Counted from the first letter of the stretch, positions 7,663-15,706 are shown. The stretch: DNA of 47,322 nt from Nocardia caishijiensis NBRC 108228 (GCF_001612825.1 NZ_BDBE01000007.1:1-47322); one strand, 5' to 3'. The notes: generated from the letters alone by a model not told the origin. A program made the numbers and translations.

Positions 7663-8274
7663 ATGAACCAGAGCAGGGGGCTACTCGACAGTTTCGACCG
7701 CAACGGCCTGAATACCGCTTTGTCCGAATCCACCTGTCTCGGCATGGAGGTGGACGCCGACGCGCACAGGCTGCGACTCTCCCTCTCGGTGCTCACCCAG
7801 TCCGCCGACGGGGCCGAACCCGGTGAGCGAAAAGTGCTGCTCACCTTCACCGGCGTCACCCGGGTCGCCGCGTCGCTGCGCATACAGCGCTGGGACGACA
7901 TCGACGCCCGCGTCCTGCCCCTCACCATCGACCAGCTCGACGAGGCCATCGAGAGCTTCGGCGGTGGCGGCCTGCACGGCTGGGAGTTCATCGATGTCGA
8001 CGACAGCGGCTGGACGCTGTGGAGCGAGCTGCTCAGCTTCGACACGGTGCTCGACCAGCGCATCGCCGCGCATGTCATCGAGTTCTCCCAGGAGGAGGGC
8101 ATCGACCCGCGCGAACTCGACGTCCGAGTATGGTTCGACAAGATCACAATTACCGACCTCGACGGCCGCGAGATCCCGATGGCCGAGTTCGTCGAGGGCG
8201 GTCGCCGCTGGTGGGCCGCCCACGACTCGGGCGACGCCCGCGCAAGCAAGGCAGACGTCGCGCCCCCGCTGTAA
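7663..8274 (+). CDS. Conserved hypothetical protein (203 aa)
   Basis: Soluble, acidic protein without membrane segments or signal peptide. Two halves can be seen: residues 1-130 with alternating hydrophobic strands (LRLSLSVLTQ, KVLLTFTGVTRVAASL) and a Trp-rich segment (LHGWEFIDVDDSGWTLWSE), then a part ending in MAEFVEGGRRWWAAHDS. I do not recognise a named family and assign no function. It is probably leaderless. It precedes sodA by 120 nt on the same strand but sodA has its own strong ribosome-binding site. Confidence 0.8.
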   Translation: MNQSRGLLDSFDRNGLNTALSESTCLGMEVDADAHRLRLSLSVLTQSADGAEPGERKVLLTFTGVTRVAASLRIQRWDDIDARVLPLTIDQLDEAIESFGGGGLHGWEFIDVDDSGWTLWSELLSFDTVLDQRIAAHVIEFSQEEGIDPRELDVRVWFDKITITDLDGREIPMAEFVEGGRRWWAAHDSGDARASKADVAPPL

Positions 8275-8394
8275 TCGGCTGGCCCATCAGAAATACAGCC
8301 CGCGCGTCGTCGGTTGCACGAATCGGGTGTACGAATGATGGTTGGTGTGCTCGATCGGATGGGCGCACACAGCCCGACACAGGAAAGGGACAAC

Positions 8395-9015
8395 GTGGCC
8401 GAGTACACGCTGCCGGATCTGGATTACGACTACAGCGCACTGGAGCCCCACATCTCGGGGCAGATCAACGAGATCCACCACTCCAAGCACCACGCCGCCT
8501 ACGTCGCGGGCGCGAACACCGCGCTCGAGAAGCTGGAAGCCGCGCGCGAGGCGGGCGATCACAGCGCCATCTTCCTGCACGAGAAGAACCTGGCCTTCCA
8601 CCTCGGTGGTCACGCCAACCACTCGATCTGGTGGAAGAACCTCTCCCCCAACGGTGGTGACAAGCCGGAAGGCGACCTGGCCGCGGCCATCGACGACCAG
8701 TTCGGTTCGTTCGACAAGTTCCGCGCGCAGTTCACCGCGGCCGCCAACGGCCTGCAGGGTTCCGGCTGGGCCGTGCTGGGTTACGACACCCTCGGCCAGA
8801 AGCTGCTGACCTTCCAGCTGTACGACCAGCAGGCGAACGTGCCGCTCGGCATCATCCCGCTGCTGCAGGTCGACATGTGGGAGCACGCCTTCTACCTGCA
8901 GTACAAGAACGTCAAGGCCGACTACGTGACCGCGTTCTGGAACGTCGTCAACTGGGCCGACGTGCAGGACCGCTTCGCCCGCGCCGTCAACCAGGGCAAG
9001 GGCCTCATCTTCTGA
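8395..9015 (+). CDS. sodA: Superoxide dismutase, Fe/Mn family (206 aa)
   Basis: Converts superoxide to hydrogen peroxide and oxygen. All four metal ligands are visible at the usual positions: His28 (EIHHSKHH), His76 (HANHSIWW), Asp160 and His164 ([11 protein letters not shown]). The GTG at 8395 is chosen because it directly precedes the conserved [17 protein letters not shown] and has AGGAAAGGGA just upstream; an ATG at 8314 would add 27 unrelated residues. No signal peptide, as in mycobacterial SodA, which is nevertheless exported. Nearly identical in feel to Nocardia SodA. Metal choice (Fe or Mn) cannot be decided by eye; the nearby Mn riboswitch makes manganese relevant. Confidence 0.97.
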   Translation: MAEYTLPDLDYDYSALEPHISGQINEIHHSKHHAAYVAGANTALEKLEAAREAGDHSAIFLHEKNLAFHLGGHANHSIWWKNLSPNGGDKPEGDLAAAIDDQFGSFDKFRAQFTAAANGLQGSGWAVLGYDTLGQKLLTFQLYDQQANVPLGIIPLLQVDMWEHAFYLQYKNVKADYVTAFWNVVNWADVQDRFARAVNQGKGLIF

Positions 9016-9043
9016 TCCGCCTCCCCGCGAATTCTGCCGGTCG

Positions 9044-9178
9044 TGGGTAGCTCACCAGGTCCTTGACCGGGCCTGCGGTCAGGCACGCTCGATTTCTGGG
9101 CGTGCCCGACGAGTTACCCATGTTCGGTCGAAATCAGGTGTTGCGTGAAAGACCCCCGGTGTTTGCCGGGGGTCTTTT
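9044..9178 (+). ncRNA. Structured RNA or sodA 3' region with intrinsic terminator
   Basis: A closing stem joins TGGGTAGCTC (9044-9053) to GAGTTACCCA (9111-9120), 10 bp with one G-U. Inside are two hairpins: CCTTGACC/GGTCAGG (9061-9083, one bulge) and CACGC/GCGTG (9084-9104), giving a three-way junction. A strong terminator follows. It starts 29 nt after the sodA stop and no clear promoter is visible in front, so it may be a processed 3' end rather than an independent sRNA. Confidence 0.4.
9148..9178 (+). terminator. Intrinsic terminator downstream of sodA
   Basis: AAAGACCCCCGG (9148-9159) and CCGGGGGTCTTT (9166-9177) form a 12-bp perfect stem with a 6-nt loop and a T run. Confidence 0.9.
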
Positions 9179-9243
9179 GCGTGGAATGACCGTTCCTAGC
9201 ACTCAGTGGTACTTGTGTGCCAATAGGGTTGCGGGCTATTCCT

Positions 9244-9260
9244 GACTTATCTCGTAAGTC
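9244..9260 (+). promoter_or_regulatory. Inverted repeat touching the ribosome-binding site
   Basis: GACTTA-TCTCG-TAAGTC ends directly at the Shine-Dalgarno GGGAGG (9261-9266) of the gene at 9272. It could be an mRNA hairpin limiting ribosome access or a protein-binding site. Confidence 0.35.
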
Positions 9261-9271
9261 GGGAGGTCGTC

Positions 9272-9799
9272 ATGACTGTGCAGGGGCCGATCGGGTTCAC
9301 GCCGTTTCAGGCGGATGGTCGTTTGCGGGGATTCGTGGTGTCGGGGCGGTGGCCGGATACCACCAAGGAATGGGCGCAGGTGCTCGTGCTCGCCGTGCGG
9401 GTGGCCTCGCTACCGGGACTGTTGGTCACCAGCACGGTGTTCGGGGTACGCGAGGAGCTGCCCGACGATCCCGAACCCGACACCGTCGGCCTCGTCCTCG
9501 CCGAGGGCCCGGTGGTCGGCGAGGAGGCGATCGAGCCCGGGCGTTTCGCCGAGCATGTGCCGCCCGCCCTGCTGATGCTGCACCCGCCGTCGCAGACCCG
9601 GCCGTCGCTGCCCGAGTGTGTGGGCGCCGCGTCGGGGTGTGTCCTGCTGCCCGGTGTGCCGCATCTCGGTCTGGAGCACCGCGCCGCCTGGGCCGAGGCC
9701 GAGCTCGACGGCACCGTCACCTCCCTGGTGAGCCGGGTCGGCATGGATCTGATCAGCGACCCGGATACTGCTGTCCTGGCAATGCTGTTGGCGGCCTGA
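9272..9799 (+). CDS. Conserved hypothetical protein (175 aa)
   Basis: Soluble protein with no signal peptide, membrane helix or catalytic motif that I recognise. It is rich in Val, Leu, Pro and Gly, with a strand-rich core (QVLVLAVRVASLPGLLVTST, TVGLVLAEGPVVGEEA) and a short C-terminal helix. The ATG at 9272 has a good GGGAGG 5 nt upstream. Its position after sodA and its length recall Rv3847 of M. tuberculosis, also of unknown function; that correspondence is from memory. It is followed by the Mn-riboswitch promoter region. Confidence 0.8.
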   Translation: MTVQGPIGFTPFQADGRLRGFVVSGRWPDTTKEWAQVLVLAVRVASLPGLLVTSTVFGVREELPDDPEPDTVGLVLAEGPVVGEEAIEPGRFAEHVPPALLMLHPPSQTRPSLPECVGAASGCVLLPGVPHLGLEHRAAWAEAELDGTVTSLVSRVGMDLISDPDTAVLAMLLAA

Positions 9800-9927
9800 A
9801 CCTTTCACCGAACCGGCCGAGCGAACCGCTGGCTACAGGCGCGCCCGATCCGAAAATCAGGCGAACCGAACTATCCGAGCCGCTCACCCAAACTTATTGT
9901 GTCCGTTGCCCTTTCAATGACGCGATG

Positions 9928-9957
9928 TTGGCATCCGGGTAGCAACCGCGCTATGGT
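9928..9957 (+). promoter_or_regulatory. Promoter of the riboswitch transcript
   Basis: TTGGCA (9928-9933) and TATGGT (9952-9957) are separated by 18 nt. Transcription would start near 9964, just ahead of the first conserved aptamer segment. The rest of 9800-9927 shows nothing further. Confidence 0.6.
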
Positions 9958-9963
9958 GGGTGA

Positions 9964-10156
9964 CAGCGAAGGGGAGTAGCCCGCAATCGCTCAGTCGACA
10001 TACTGATCGCCGCCGATCCGGCGCGGTCCGGCTGTGCGAACCGGTGACCACCGGTGGGCGAGACCTTCGGCCACGAACCGATCATTCGACCGGTGTGGCT
10101 GAAGGCGTACCCGTCTCAGCCGCAGGCCGGAAGTTGTCACCTGGGAGCTGAATTCA
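9964..10156 (+). promoter_or_regulatory. yybP-ykoY manganese riboswitch
   Basis: The hallmarks of the Mn2+-sensing yybP-ykoY aptamer are present in order: AAGGGGAGTAGCC (9970-9982), GTCGACATACTGA (9994-10006) and GGGCGAGACC (10056-10065). The basal stem can be formed by CGAAGG (9967-9972) with CCTTCG (10064-10069). The aptamer ends near 10074; the ~80 nt up to the start codon, including the GGGAG ribosome site at 10143-10147, would be the expression platform. No terminator is visible, so control of translation is more likely. The class is known to turn on Mn exporters when manganese is high. Confidence 0.9.
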
Positions 10157-10858
10157 TTGATCGCCACGATCCTGCTGAGTTTCGGTGTGATCTTCCTCGC
10201 CGAGCTGGGCGACAAATCGCAGCTGATGGCGCTGACCTTCGCGCTGCGCTACCGCTGGTGGGTGGTGCTGGCCGGCATCAGTGTCGCCAGCCTCGCGGTG
10301 AACCTCATCGCCGCCGGTGTCGGTCATTTCCTCGGCACTGCCTTGCCCGCGGGCGCGATCGCGGTCGTCACCGCGCTCACCCTGCTCGCGGTCGGTGTGT
10401 GGACCCTGCGCGACGCGCTCGGCGGAGCCGACGACACCGAGGCCGCCCCGGAACCGCCGAGCACCCGCAACGCCTTCCTGGTGGTGATCTCGGCCTTCAT
10501 GCTCGCCGAACTCGGCGACCGGACCATGTTCGCCGCTGCCGCGCTGGCCTCGAACAACAGCTGGCTCGCGGTGTGGATCGGCTCGGTGGCCGGCATGGTC
10601 GCCGCCGGTGGGCTGGCGATCCTGGTCGGCAAGTTCGCGGGTAAGCATCTGCCCGAGCGTGGGATCGCCATCGCCTCCGGCCTGCTGTTCCTCTTCTTCG
10701 CCGGGAAAACCCTGCTCGACGCCTTCGTACCCGGCGTCACCGGCGTGGCGTCGATCGCGCTCGCCCTGCTCGCGCCCGTGCTCACCGGCGCCGGAGTGCT
10801 GGCCTGGCGCCGGTCGCGGCGGGAGCGGGTGGATCAGCCCGCGAAGGCGTTGCCGTAG
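10157..10858 (+). CDS. TMEM165/GDT1 (UPF0016) family Mn2+ exporter (233 aa)
   Basis: Integral membrane protein with six to seven helices in two repeats. Each repeat has the family motif E-x-G-D-[KR]-[ST]: ELGDKS at 16-21 and ELGDRT at 118-123, the cation-binding residues of GDT1 proteins. The two halves are joined by an acidic loop (about 90-106). A manganese riboswitch directly upstream makes Mn2+ export the likely role; in this family Ca2+/Mn2+ exchange is known in eukaryotes and Mn export in bacteria. Translation starts at TTG (10157), placed right behind the riboswitch and its GGGAG. Its last 25 nt overlap the end of the convergent TetR gene. Confidence 0.9.
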   Translation: MIATILLSFGVIFLAELGDKSQLMALTFALRYRWWVVLAGISVASLAVNLIAAGVGHFLGTALPAGAIAVVTALTLLAVGVWTLRDALGGADDTEAAPEPPSTRNAFLVVISAFMLAELGDRTMFAAAALASNNSWLAVWIGSVAGMVAAGGLAILVGKFAGKHLPERGIAIASGLLFLFFAGKTLLDAFVPGVTGVASIALALLAPVLTGAGVLAWRRSRRERVDQPAKALP

Positions 10859-11481
10859 ACCGTGCCCGATCGCTGTGCCAACGCGATGAGCTGGTCTTTG
10901 AGCTCCCACAGACTGTCGAGCTGACCGCCGGAGATCTTGCCGGTGACCATCGCACCGATCGCCGCGGCCAAGGTGGCGCAGGCGAAGCGTTGCTCGTCGG
11001 TTTCGGCGCCGAGCATGGCCGCGACCACCGTGACGAACCGGTGCTGCAGGTCCATCCGCGCCGCGATGGCCGCCGGTCCGGCCGCGTACACCTCGACGAG
11101 GAACAGCCGGGCCGCGGCGGGATCGTCGATCAGGTGCTGGAAGTAGGCGGTGAGGATGCGGTCCATCCGGGTCGGTGCGTCGGCGTCGGCGAGTTCGGCG
11201 ATGGTGGCCTGCAACCGGTCCGAGAGCAGCTGGGAGGCGCGGTCGAACGCGGCCCGGAAGCAGTCCTCCTTGGAACGGAACTGCTCGTAGAACGTCTCCC
11301 GGGAGACCCCGGCGCGTTTGAGCACCGCCGCGACCGGCGTGCCGACGTAACCGCTCTCGCACATCGCCTCTCCCATCGCGACGAGGATGCGTTCGCGCTG
11401 GGACGCGACCACTTCCTCGCGCGAGAGCCGATGGCGCCCGCGCGGGAGCTGGCGCAGGGTCGATGTCGATTCGTCACTCAT
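10834..11481 (-). CDS. TetR family transcriptional regulator (215 aa)
   Basis: N-terminal helix-turn-helix at about residues 30-75, with the typical TPVAAVLKRAGVSRETFYEQF stretch split by the turn and ending FRSKEDCFRAAF; the C-terminal helical ligand domain follows. The ligand is unknown. The ATG at 11481 overlaps the stop of the SDR gene by 4 nt, so the pair is translationally coupled and the regulator probably controls this operon, the divergent SDR at 12508, or both. An inverted repeat GTGCCATTGTTGGCAC lies in that divergent region. The gene end overlaps the convergent exporter by 25 nt. Confidence 0.92.
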   Translation of the reverse strand: MSDESTSTLRQLPRGRHRLSREEVVASQRERILVAMGEAMCESGYVGTPVAAVLKRAGVSRETFYEQFRSKEDCFRAAFDRASQLLSDRLQATIAELADADAPTRMDRILTAYFQHLIDDPAAARLFLVEVYAAGPAAIAARMDLQHRFVTVVAAMLGAETDEQRFACATLAAAIGAMVTGKISGGQLDSLWELKDQLIALAQRSGTVYGNAFAG

Positions 11482-12353
11482 TGCCGTTCCATTCTGCGCG
11501 GGCGGGCGGGTTGCTCGGTGGTGAACGGTGCGTCCTCGCTGCGGGCGATCTCGACGGCGCGCGCCACCCGGTTTCCGTGTAGCCGTTGCACGACCAGCTG
11601 GGCGAAGGGGCGAAGCGGGCGGGCCATCGCCACCCACCACGGCGCGTACACCGTGGCCTTGCGGCGGGCGATGGCCCGTTCCATGGCGTCGACGGCCGGG
11701 CCGATCGGCGAGATCCCCGCCAGGCTCGTGCCGCCGAGGATGGTGTGGGCGGCGGCGGTGTCGAAGCCGCGTACGGTCATGTCGGTGTCGATCCCCGCGA
11801 AGTAGGTGACGCCCACTCTGGCTCCGGTGGAACACAATTCGAAGCGCAGGGTTTCGGCGAGCGCGGATACCGCGGCCGCCGACGCGCTGTAGGCGCCGCC
11901 GAGCGGCAGCTGCACCGCGCTCGAGATGGACGACATCATCAGGACGTACCCATCCGCGTGCGCGATATACGGCCCCGCCGCCTGCACCGCGTAGGCGACC
12001 CCGAGCACGTTCACCGCGAGGGTCTCCTCGAGCACCGACGCGTCGCCGCCGACCATCGCCATCTGCTTGGCGATCCCCGCGTTGGCCACCAGCACGTCGA
12101 GCCCGCCGAGTTCGGTGACCAGCGCCGGGATCACCCGCCCCACCTGGGCCGGGTCGGCCACGTCGCAGTAGCGCCACGGCACGTCGCCGCACTCGGCGGC
12201 CACCTCGGCGAGCAGTTCCGGTTCGATGCCGAGCAGCGCCACGCGCGCGCCCTCGACCGACAACCGACGCGCCAGCGCGGCACCGATCCCACGCGCGGCG
12301 CCGGTGATCAGGACCCTGCGCCCGGCCACGCTCGGACCGGCGAACGATCTCAT
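11478..12353 (-). CDS. SDR family protein lacking the catalytic lysine (291 aa)
   Basis: Short-chain dehydrogenase/reductase fold. The cofactor loop TGAARGIG (17-24), NAG (91-93), Asn115 and the Ser at 141-142 are present. At the active site the sequence is Y155-S-A-S-A159, so the Lys of YxxxK is Ala. The lysine normally lowers the Tyr pKa and binds the cofactor ribose, so ordinary oxidoreductase activity is doubtful. The C-terminal 70 residues (APWWVAMARPLRPF and on) form a membrane-associating extension typical of larger actinobacterial SDRs. A TAGCGT hexamer 6 nt before the ATG suggests a leaderless transcript. It is coupled to TetR by an ATGA overlap. Confidence 0.9.
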   Translation of the reverse strand: MRSFAGPSVAGRRVLITGAARGIGAALARRLSVEGARVALLGIEPELLAEVAAECGDVPWRYCDVADPAQVGRVIPALVTELGGLDVLVANAGIAKQMAMVGGDASVLEETLAVNVLGVAYAVQAAGPYIAHADGYVLMMSSISSAVQLPLGGAYSASAAAVSALAETLRFELCSTGARVGVTYFAGIDTDMTVRGFDTAAAHTILGGTSLAGISPIGPAVDAMERAIARRKATVYAPWWVAMARPLRPFAQLVVQRLHGNRVARAVEIARSEDAPFTTEQPARPRRMERQ

Positions 12354-12359
12354 GACGGC

Positions 12360-12365
12360 ACGCTA
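12360..12365 (-). promoter_or_regulatory. -10 hexamer of a leaderless promoter for the SDR-TetR operon
   Basis: TAGCGT on the minus strand, 6 nt before the ATG at 12353. Confidence 0.45.
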
Positions 12366-12447
12366 CCACCGGCAAACACCGCTGTTCGCGACGATTTCGG
12401 GCTACGGCGAGGTAGGGGTGTGCCACACCACACCGATCCCGGTTAAG

Positions 12448-12463
12448 GTGCCATTGTTGGCAC
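12448..12463. promoter_or_regulatory. Candidate operator between divergent SDR genes
   Basis: GTGCCATTGTTGGCAC is a perfect 6+6 inverted repeat with a 4-nt centre. It lies between the two divergent transcription units, 45 bp before the GTG at 12508. Binding by the adjacent TetR is a guess. Confidence 0.4.
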
Positions 12464-12507
12464 GCGGCCGATAAGGCCGGAAAGCCGAACATACAGAGAG
12501 GATCACT

Positions 12508-13275
12508 GTGGAGATTTCTGGTTCCGCCGCAATTGTCACCGGAGGTGCGTCCGGTCTCGGTGCCGCCACCGCCAAGCGTCTGGCCGAAGCGGGCGCCACC
12601 GTCTTCGGTCTCGACATCCCGCAGTCGATCGAGCGCGCGGGCGACAGCGTGCCCGAGGGTGTCACCCTGATCGCGGCCGACGTCACCAGCAACGACGAGG
12701 TCGCCGCCGCCGTCGCCCAGGTGGCCGAGGGCCCGGCGCCGTTGCGCATCGTGGTGAACTGTGCCGGTGTCGGCTGGGCGGGACGCATCCTGTCCAAGAA
12801 CGGCCCGCACGATCTGGAGCTGTTCCGCACCGTCATCACCGTGAACCTGCTCGGCACCTTCAATGTGATGCGCCTGGCGGCCGACGCCATCGCCAAGACC
12901 GAGCCGGTCGACGAGTACGGCCAGCGTGGCGTGGTCGTGAACACCGCGTCGGTGGCGGCGTTCGAGGGCCAGATCGGTCAGATCGCGTACTCGGCGTCCA
13001 AGGGTGGCGTGCACGGCATGACCGTGCCCGCCGCGCGCGACCTGGCCCAGTTCGGTATCCGCGTGAACACCATCGCCCCCGGCATCATCGACACCCCGAT
13101 GCTGGCCGGTGTCACCGAGGAGTACCGCAAGGGCCTCGAGGCAGGCGTCCCGTTCCCGTCGCGCCTCGGCCGCCCGGACGAGTACGCGCAGCTGGTCGAG
13201 TACATCGCCCGCCACGACTACCTCAACGGTGAGACCATCCGCATGGACGGTGCCCTGCGCATGGCGCCGCGTTAA
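12508..13275 (+). CDS. SDR family 3-hydroxyacyl-CoA dehydrogenase-like enzyme (255 aa)
   Basis: Complete SDR with NAD-binding TGGASGLG (11-18), the NCAGVG motif, and catalytic Y161-S-A-S-K165. The sequence (FEGQIGQIAYSASKGG, PGIIDTPMLAGV, DYLNGETIRMDGALRM) is typical of the HSD17B10/type II 3-hydroxyacyl-CoA dehydrogenase branch used in fatty acid or sterol side-chain degradation. The GTG start has GAGAGGATCACT in front. Divergent from the degenerate SDR-TetR operon, which may regulate it. A strong terminator follows. Confidence 0.92.
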   Translation: MEISGSAAIVTGGASGLGAATAKRLAEAGATVFGLDIPQSIERAGDSVPEGVTLIAADVTSNDEVAAAVAQVAEGPAPLRIVVNCAGVGWAGRILSKNGPHDLELFRTVITVNLLGTFNVMRLAADAIAKTEPVDEYGQRGVVVNTASVAAFEGQIGQIAYSASKGGVHGMTVPAARDLAQFGIRVNTIAPGIIDTPMLAGVTEEYRKGLEAGVPFPSRLGRPDEYAQLVEYIARHDYLNGETIRMDGALRMAPR

Positions 13276-13288
13276 TCAGCGCGAATGC

Positions 13289-13324
13289 CGAACGGCGCCT
13301 TCCCTTTCGGGGAGGCGCCGTTCG
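13289..13324. terminator. Bidirectional hairpin terminator
   Basis: A 16-bp stem (CGAACGGCGCCT at 13289-13300 with its complement at 13313-13324, extended through TCCC/GGGG) around TTTC. It lies between the convergent SDR and GNAT genes. Confidence 0.8.
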
Positions 13325-13329
13325 ACGTT

Positions 13330-13779
13330 TCAGAGCGTGCGTTCGAAGGTGATCAGCGCGCGCCCCGGCCCGTTGTAGTCGGGGACCGGGCCCGTCACGG
13401 TGAAGCCGAGACTGCGGTGGAAGTCGATCGAGGTGTAGTTCGACGGAGACGTGGTGGCCGACACCAGCTTTCGCCCGTCGGCGCGCACGATCGCGAAGAA
13501 CTCGTCGTAGAGACCGCGTCCGAGCCCGGATTTGCGGGCATCGGGGCGAACGGCGACGAAGTGGATGTAGGCGGCGTCGGCGTCGGCGGGCGAGCCGAAA
13601 CCGATGAGGAATCCGGAGATTCCGGCGTCGTCGGCGGCGATCAGGCTGGTGCGATGGAAGTGGTCGAGGAACATGCGCGGCAGGTTGTGTGTCACGGCCC
13701 GCCCCCACCAATCATCGACCAGCCCGATCAATTCGTCGTAGTCATCGGGACGTGCCCGCCGAATCTCGTGCCCACCCAT
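13330..13779 (-). CDS. GNAT family N-acetyltransferase (149 aa)
   Basis: Acetyl-CoA dependent acyltransferase of the GNAT fold; substrate unknown. The central strand and acetyl-CoA loop are clear: YIHFVAVRPDARKSGLGRGL, which contains the R/Q-x-x-G-x-G pyrophosphate loop. SIDFHRSLGF near residue 120 is the usual C-terminal motif. Length is normal for a single-domain member. It converges on the SDR gene and lies between it and the GMC oxidoreductase; 50 nt separate it from the latter's end, so co-transcription is possible. Confidence 0.9.
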   Translation of the reverse strand: MGGHEIRRARPDDYDELIGLVDDWWGRAVTHNLPRMFLDHFHRTSLIAADDAGISGFLIGFGSPADADAAYIHFVAVRPDARKSGLGRGLYDEFFAIVRADGRKLVSATTSPSNYTSIDFHRSLGFTVTGPVPDYNGPGRALITFERTL

Positions 13780-13829
13780 CCCTCCATGGTGGACCGAAAT
13801 CGCTTATTCGGCACGGTGTTCGATCCGGA

Positions 13830-15551
13830 TCACGCGCCGACGGCCGACCGGTCCACCGGTTCGATGGGCAGCCGCAGGGCCGCGGGGGCACCGGCGGGCA
13901 CAACGGGAGCACGCGGTGGGACCGGCGCGACCCGACGGTACGGCTCCCCCATCGGCGGCCGAGGATCGGCCTCGCCCCGGTTCGGCCACAGCGCCGCCGC
14001 GCGTTCGGCCTGCGCGGCGATGGTCAGCGACGGGTTGACGCCCAGGTTCGCCGAGATGGCCGAGCCGTCGACGATGCTCAGTCCCGGGTAGCCGTGCACC
14101 CGCTGGTAGGGGTCGATCACGCCGGTGGCCGAGTCCGCGCCGATGGCGCATCCGCCGATGAAGTGCGCCGTCATCGGAACGCCGAAGACATCGGGCCAGG
14201 TGGTGCCCGCGGTGGCGCCGAATTTCTCGGCGACCCTTCGGGTGACCTCGTGCCCGGCCGGAATCCAGGACGGATTGGGGTGGCCGTACCCCTGCTTGCT
14301 GGTGTAGCGGCGGCCGAACAGCCCACGCTTGGTGTAGGTGGTGATGGAGTTGTCCAGGCTCTGCATCACCAGCAGGATCAGGGTCCGCTCGCTCCAGCGG
14401 GTGGTGCGCAGCAGGCGCACGGTCCGGATCGGGTGACGGCCCGCGATGCCGAGCACCCGCAGCCAGCGCGGTGTGCGCTGGTCGCCGTCGACGAGGTAGG
14501 TGTTCAGCAGACCCATCGCGTTGGAACCCCGGCCGTAGCGCACCGGTTCCACGTGGGTGTCGGGCGTCGGGTGGAACGAGGAGGTGATCGCCACCCCGGT
14601 GGTGACCTCGATGTCGGGATTCACGGTGGTGCGACCCGCGCCGAGGATGGCCTCGGAGTTGGTGCGGGTGAGCACACCCAGGCGCGGCGAGAGCGCGGGC
14701 AGGACGGCCCGGTCGCGCATGCGGAACAGCAGTCGCTGGGTGCCCCACGTGCCCGCGGCGAGCACCACCCGGTCGGCGGAGAAGGTGGTGCGCTGCTTGC
14801 GGATCCAGCTGCCGGTGCGCTCGGTGTCGACGAGCCAGGTGCCGTCGGTTCGCGGGCGCAGGGCCGTCACGGTGGTCATCGGCAGCACCGTGGCCCCGGC
14901 CTGTTCGGCCAGCCCGAGATAGTTCTTGACCAGCGTGTTCTTGGCGCCGTGTCGGCAGCCGGTCATGCATTCGCCGCACTTCACGCACCCGGTGCGGTCG
15001 GGGCCGACACCGCCGAAGTACGGGTCGGCGTCGGTGCGGCCCGGTTCGCCGAAGTACACCGCGACGGGAGTCGGCACGAAGGTGTGCCCGACGCCCATCT
15101 CCTCGGCCACCGCCTTGATGACGGTGTCGGCCAGGGTGTGCAGCGGATTGCGCACCACCCCAAGCATGCGGGTGGCCTGCTCGTAGTGCGGGGACAGTTC
15201 GGCTTCCCAGTCGGTGATGCCCGCCCACTGCTTGTCGCCGAAGAACGCCTTCCCCGGCTTGTACAGCGTGTTGGCGTAGTTGAGCGACCCGCCGCCGACA
15301 CCGGCTCCGGCCAGGATGAAACAGTCGCGCAGGCGATGGACGCGCTGAATGCCGTAGCAGCCGAGTCGTGGCGCCCACAGATAACGGCGCAGGTCCCAGT
15401 TGGTCGCGGCGAAATCGGCGTCGGCGAACCGGCGGCCCGCCTCGAGCACACCGACCCGGTATCCCTTCTCCACCAGCCGCAGCGCCGTGACGCTGCCGCC
15501 GAAACCCGATCCGACGATCAACACGTCGTAATGGGTGTTCACGTCCACCAT
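13830..15551 (-). CDS. GMC oxidoreductase, cholesterol-oxidase-like (573 aa)
   Basis: FAD-dependent oxidoreductase of the GMC family, close in style to mycobacterial ChoD. The Rossmann motif is VGSGFGG (about 13-19), followed by LEAG. A Cys-rich insertion (CVKCGECMTGC near residue 190) is typical of this subgroup. The active-site region near the C-terminus has AHFIGGCAIG and GVNPSLTI, carrying the catalytic His and Asn. The last ~60 residues are a Pro-rich tail. No twin-arginine or Sec signal is visible, so probably cytoplasmic or membrane-associated. TAGGCT 7 nt before the ATG suggests a leaderless mRNA. Sterol or another secondary alcohol is the probable substrate; not provable here. Confidence 0.88.
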   Translation of the reverse strand: MVDVNTHYDVLIVGSGFGGSVTALRLVEKGYRVGVLEAGRRFADADFAATNWDLRRYLWAPRLGCYGIQRVHRLRDCFILAGAGVGGGSLNYANTLYKPGKAFFGDKQWAGITDWEAELSPHYEQATRMLGVVRNPLHTLADTVIKAVAEEMGVGHTFVPTPVAVYFGEPGRTDADPYFGGVGPDRTGCVKCGECMTGCRHGAKNTLVKNYLGLAEQAGATVLPMTTVTALRPRTDGTWLVDTERTGSWIRKQRTTFSADRVVLAAGTWGTQRLLFRMRDRAVLPALSPRLGVLTRTNSEAILGAGRTTVNPDIEVTTGVAITSSFHPTPDTHVEPVRYGRGSNAMGLLNTYLVDGDQRTPRWLRVLGIAGRHPIRTVRLLRTTRWSERTLILLVMQSLDNSITTYTKRGLFGRRYTSKQGYGHPNPSWIPAGHEVTRRVAEKFGATAGTTWPDVFGVPMTAHFIGGCAIGADSATGVIDPYQRVHGYPGLSIVDGSAISANLGVNPSLTIAAQAERAAALWPNRGEADPRPPMGEPYRRVAPVPPRAPVVPAGAPAALRLPIEPVDRSAVGA

Positions 15552-15558
15552 TGTCGCG

Positions 15559-15564
15559 AGCCTA
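15559..15564 (-). promoter_or_regulatory. -10 hexamer of a leaderless promoter for the GMC gene
   Basis: TAGGCT on the minus strand, 7 nt before the ATG at 15551. Confidence 0.45.
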
Positions 15565-15706
15565 GGAGCCGAGTCCCACTTCCGAACCGGGCTCGTACGT
15601 CGTTGCCACAGGACACAGGACGGCGCCGCCGGGGCTGGTAAACGTCACAACACCGCCGCGCGGCCGACCCCGCGACCTCGACCACAGGACCGCACCCGGC
15701 GAGACG

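Noticed and set aside
10834..13215. 793-codon minus frame running upstream from TetR
   Set aside because: Only the last 215 codons are TetR; the rest is antisense or out of frame to the two SDR genes.
13689..15641. 650-codon plus frame opposite the GMC gene
   Set aside because: Antisense shadow; no signature.
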